NCBI RefSeq assembly: GCF_000711695.1
Contig: NW_013546986.1
Coordinates: 62,001-126,000 of the forward strand
Source of the DNA: Tilletiaria anomala UBC 951
Lineage: Eukaryota; Basidiomycota; Exobasidiomycetes; Georgefischeriales; Tilletiariaceae
Direction of reading: 5' to 3'
Length of the DNA stretch: 64,000 bases
In this document: piece after piece, positions 60,946-64,000 of the stretch
How the letters are laid out: each line of letters opens with the position of its first letter
Position numbering within the stretch: the stretch's first letter is position 1
Translations under genes and position numbers: made by a program
The notes under the pieces: model-generated
Told to the model about the DNA's origin: nothing
Database searches by the model: none
The model's input: the letters and a program-made list of their open reading frames with translations, nothing else

Positions 60946-61937
60946 GCTGAAGATGAGGTCTTCTTCCGGCTCTATCAACTAAGCGCAACGGCCCTGGCTC
61001 ACGCCTCAACGTAGAGGAGAGGTAACTGCACCGTTTCTATGGCTGGTTCGCAAACGACCAAGCAGCGAAGATATAGTCGTGTGAACCTGGAAGACGACGA
61101 ATATTATTTGTGTTGTTGCAACGTGTGGTGACGGCGGTTGAGAGACACTCGCAAGCTCTCTGCGATCAAGAGACTGGGTCCGCGTTGGGAAGACTGTTTT
61201 GGCTAGACTAAAGTGGGGCACCTGCGCTCTCTCCCCCATCCTTTCTTTTGAGAGGGGGGAAAAGGTCTCAGCGGATGCCCCCCTCAGCAGCGACAAGTTG
61301 AGTCTAGTTCTGATTCCAAGCATCTCGGACAAGCTGTGCAGCCATCACGAGCGACAGATGTGCTTGATCTCAGGAAGGACCATCAGGGTGCCTCTGTGCT
61401 CAAGACAGGTCGCAAGGGCCGCCATCACGATCGTGCTTCGTCGCTGCGATCGACCAGCACCGACGTGCGAATTTGCTTGACGCATCGCGGCAACGACGCG
61501 CTGCTCGCTTCGCTCATCGCTCACAGTAAAGAGGGGAGTCAGCTCCAATCCTCCCCCCTTCCTTTCCCTCGGCGTCAATACGCTCTGATTGATCGCACGG
61601 CCTTGTCTTACCCACGAAACGATAATATACACAGGCCGTGAACAACCTCAGCAGCTGTCGTTGCACGTGCTTCCAGCAGGGCATTCACTCAGAGGCTTGC
61701 GACTTTGCTTCTCGCTTCTCTTCCCGCTCGCTTTCTCGCGCGTCCCCTGGCGCTCGCAGCTTCAGGTCAGTTTTGCTTCTCCGTCCTGCTTGCTGCGTAT
61801 CAGCTCGGTGTTTTGCGGCTGCAAACGACACACAGGTAGCAACGCTGCCACAGACTTTTACGTCTCCGTTCCACCGCGTCTCGAAAGCACCAACGACGGC
61901 CCACGACTATAAAAGCGCAGGTCGTAATAGCAGTGAT
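60946..61937. promoter_or_regulatory. Shared intergenic region between EMC7 and the FHA protein gene
   Basis: About 1 kb between divergent starts, with no supportable gene. CT-rich tracts (61540-61570, 61685-61750) precede the FHA gene; a donor-like CAGGTCAGT near 61764 and an acceptor-like CACACAG at 61829-61835 could bound a 5' UTR intron. Confidence 0.4.
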
Positions 61938-64000
61938 ATGAGCTCCCACGCACCTGCGTTCTCCTCGCCGAGCACCACCGACGAGGGCGGCCACGCCGCT
62001 TCGACGACCTCGGCGCCAGCCACTGGCGCAGCTCCAGCAGCAGACTCATCAGCATCACTAACAACAGTGGCAGCAGGCACGAGTGGGCCGGGCAACGCGA
62101 CTGTTTCCACGTCTAGTCCACGACCCACCTCTGGTGGGGCCATGGCTCAGCTCGGGCTCGTTCCAGCGGGTGCTGCCATGTCGATCATTCGCAACCAGTC
62201 GAATCCTTCCACCAATACTTCTACCATTGGCGCAACATTCCCCGGACAAGCCAACAATATTGCCAACGGCAGTGGCAATGCGTCACCGATGAATCAGCCC
62301 ACAGCGCCAGTGGCGCCAGCTGTGCAATCATCGAGTGGTCCGCAACCGCTGCAAGAGGGGGCGAGCGCGACCAATGGCATTGGCATTGTCAGCAGCAATA
62401 GCAATATGCCACCTGGCCTCGTCTATCCGGCTTTGCATCTGCACCCGGTCAACGATACATTTGCGCCGAAGCAGATCAACCTCGCTCCCCCCGGCCCGCA
62501 CAATCGGATCCGCATCGGAAGACAGACGAATGCAAAGACCGTGCCGCATCCTAGCAATGGCTACTTTGACAGCAAGGTGCTCAGTAGGATGCATGCCGAG
62601 GTGTGGAGTCAAGATGGCAAGGTGAATGAGAGAGCATTTTATCTATTGTCTGGCTCTCACTGAATGCTCTGCCGATCGATCGGTGTATTTCCACAGGTCT
62701 ACATCAAAGATATCAAGTCATCGAACGGGACATTTATCAATGGCGATCGTCTGTCACCGGAAGCGCAAGAGTCGGAAATCTATGAGCTGCACAATGAAGA
62801 CCTCGTGGAATTCGGCATCGACATTGTTGGTGATGATAACAAGACCATCATCCACCACAAGGTCGCCTGCCGCGTCTACCTCGTCATCACGGCCGAGGAC
62901 GCACTTGGCATGCGCAATGACTTCAATTCACTCTACCACGGCGGGCATCGCGCGCCGCTTGGCCATAACGGCATCGGACCGGGTGCAGAGGGCGGACTGC
63001 GTCGAGGCAAGAATCAAGGCATGAGCTTCGATCATATTCTCAGTCGCCTGCAGAACGAGCTGCAGAAGAGCCGGGAGACGGGCAACGAGCTCGGAGGCTT
63101 GACCACCACGTTTTCCGATATCCATGACACATTGGGAGGAGGATTAGCCCCGACATCGCAGCCATCTTATCAGCACATGGTACCACCCCTGGTATCAGAG
63201 AGCGACGCGGCGGCCAACAAGGCGGCGATCGAAGATGCCAAAAAGCAATCTGCGCAGGTAGCGGCGCTGCAGACGTCGCTGGTGGAGACGCAGGCTTCGC
63301 TCGCCGCGCACGTCGACAAGATCCGTACGTTGGAAAGCATGCTAGCGGAGCACGAGCAGATCAAGGCGGAAGTTGGTCTGCTGAAGTACCAAATGGAGCT
63401 GGCGAAACACGAGGTCGATGTGATGATCCAGTCGCGTCGGGAGGCGGCACCCACTGGCAGAACGTCAACAGCGGCAGGGTCGGACGCAGAGGAGGACTTT
63501 GACGATGGTGCGAGCGTCGCCAGCGTCTACACAGTCACACAGGACACTGCTGGAAACGAGATGCCAAAACTCCCGAAAGGCGTGGACGAGGTGGAAGGTG
63601 TCGCATTCGAAGCAAAGCATGCTGCTCCACGCGACCACATCGGTCCAGCAGCGCCTCCGGACGTCCCACCGCACCTTATGGCCAAGGGCACGGAGATTGT
63701 CGATTCGCCTTCTTCCTCTGCTGCGCTTGACGATCTCACGAAGCAATTCGAAGCGCGCAACGCAGCACTCGTGCATCGGCTAGAGTCACTTGAAGGCCAG
63801 CTGGAGCAGGCTCTGTCGCTCGGACGCGATCTGCAGGGCCGGGTGCAGAGCCTGGAAGCGCAAGTTGCAGAGAAGGCCAAGGTGATCGAGGGCACGGCCA
63901 ACTCGATGAAGGCTATGGAGGGTCGCTGGGCGGAGTGGCGCGAGCAAATCGAGGAAGGGTGGCGCAGGGAGCGAAAAGGGTGGGAGGAGGAGCGCGAGCA
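61938..64000 (+). CDS. FHA-domain and coiled-coil protein, SLMAP/Far9-Far10 type, cut by the window edge
   Basis: Exons 61938-62621 and 62697 to beyond 64000. The first 180 residues are Ser/Thr/Ala-rich. An FHA domain spans the intron: [53 protein letters not shown], with the Gly-Arg, Ser-Arg-x-His and SSNGTFING phosphothreonine-binding elements intact. Long coiled coils follow (KKQSAQVAALQTSLVETQAS; LESMLAEHEQIKAEVGLL; VHRLESLEGQLEQALSLG). FHA then coiled coil, with a likely membrane anchor beyond the window, is the plan of SLMAP, Far9/Far10 and Vps64: STRIPAK-complex adaptors at ER/nuclear envelope or mitochondria controlling cell fusion, septation and pheromone arrest. ATG 61938 is the first ATG of this frame in good context; the upstream open frame lacks one. 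The family is inferred from domain order. Confidence 0.85.

Overview
This looks like a gene-dense stretch of a basidiomycete fungal genome, probably Ustilaginomycotina. The reasons are GT-AG introns of about 60-90 bp with GTGAGT/GTAAGT donors, GC-rich coding sequence, short intergenic gaps, and conserved fungal housekeeping genes with long Ser/Ala/Gly-rich disordered insertions. The lineage is an inference from gene style; no marker gene settles it. I found no transposase, reverse transcriptase, CRISPR array, rRNA or tRNA.

Layout, left to right. 1-9 kb: the 5' part of the spliceosomal helicase BRR2 (-), divergent from a PHD+SET protein of the Set3 type (+). 9-14 kb: cohesin regulator PDS5 (+), preceded by three MluI cell-cycle boxes. 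14-20 kb: a GC-rich orphan gene (-), microsatellites, a doubtful secreted-protein ORF (-), and a decayed cyclophilin gene (+). 20-32 kb: trehalose-6-phosphate synthase (+) with a large internal insertion, UBC6 (-), a Csm1/Pcs1-type kinetochore clamp (+), a 6-phosphofructo-2-kinase whose phosphatase half has lost its catalytic histidines (-), and S-adenosylmethionine decarboxylase (+). 32-46 kb: an HPC2/ubinuclein protein (-), an NBS1/nibrin homologue (+), and a convergent gene (-) whose architecture resembles a meiotic chromosome-axis core protein (SYCP2/Red1). 46-56 kb: decapping activator DCP1 (+), a GATA factor with two zinc fingers and a DUF1752-like N-terminus (-), and proteasome subunit RPN1 (-). 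56-64 kb: a coiled-coil protein (+), EMC7 (-), and the start of an FHA/coiled-coil SLMAP/Far9-Far10-type protein (+) that runs off the right edge.

There is no operon logic, as expected in a fungus, but many genes serve chromosome maintenance: PDS5, CSM1/PCS1, NBS1, the axis candidate, HPC2 and the Set3-like protein. UBC6, EMC7 and RPN1 belong to ER quality control and protein degradation. Trehalose synthesis and fructose-2,6-bisphosphate production are linked in carbon metabolism. Most neighbours are divergent or convergent pairs, so several 400-1000 bp gaps are probably shared promoters.

Exon coordinates were worked out by hand. For every complete multi-exon model the exon lengths sum to a whole number of codons, and the joins restore family motifs where the family is known. 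Weak points are the first exons of the GATA factor and the coiled-coil gene, one acceptor in DCP1, and all of the orphan gene.
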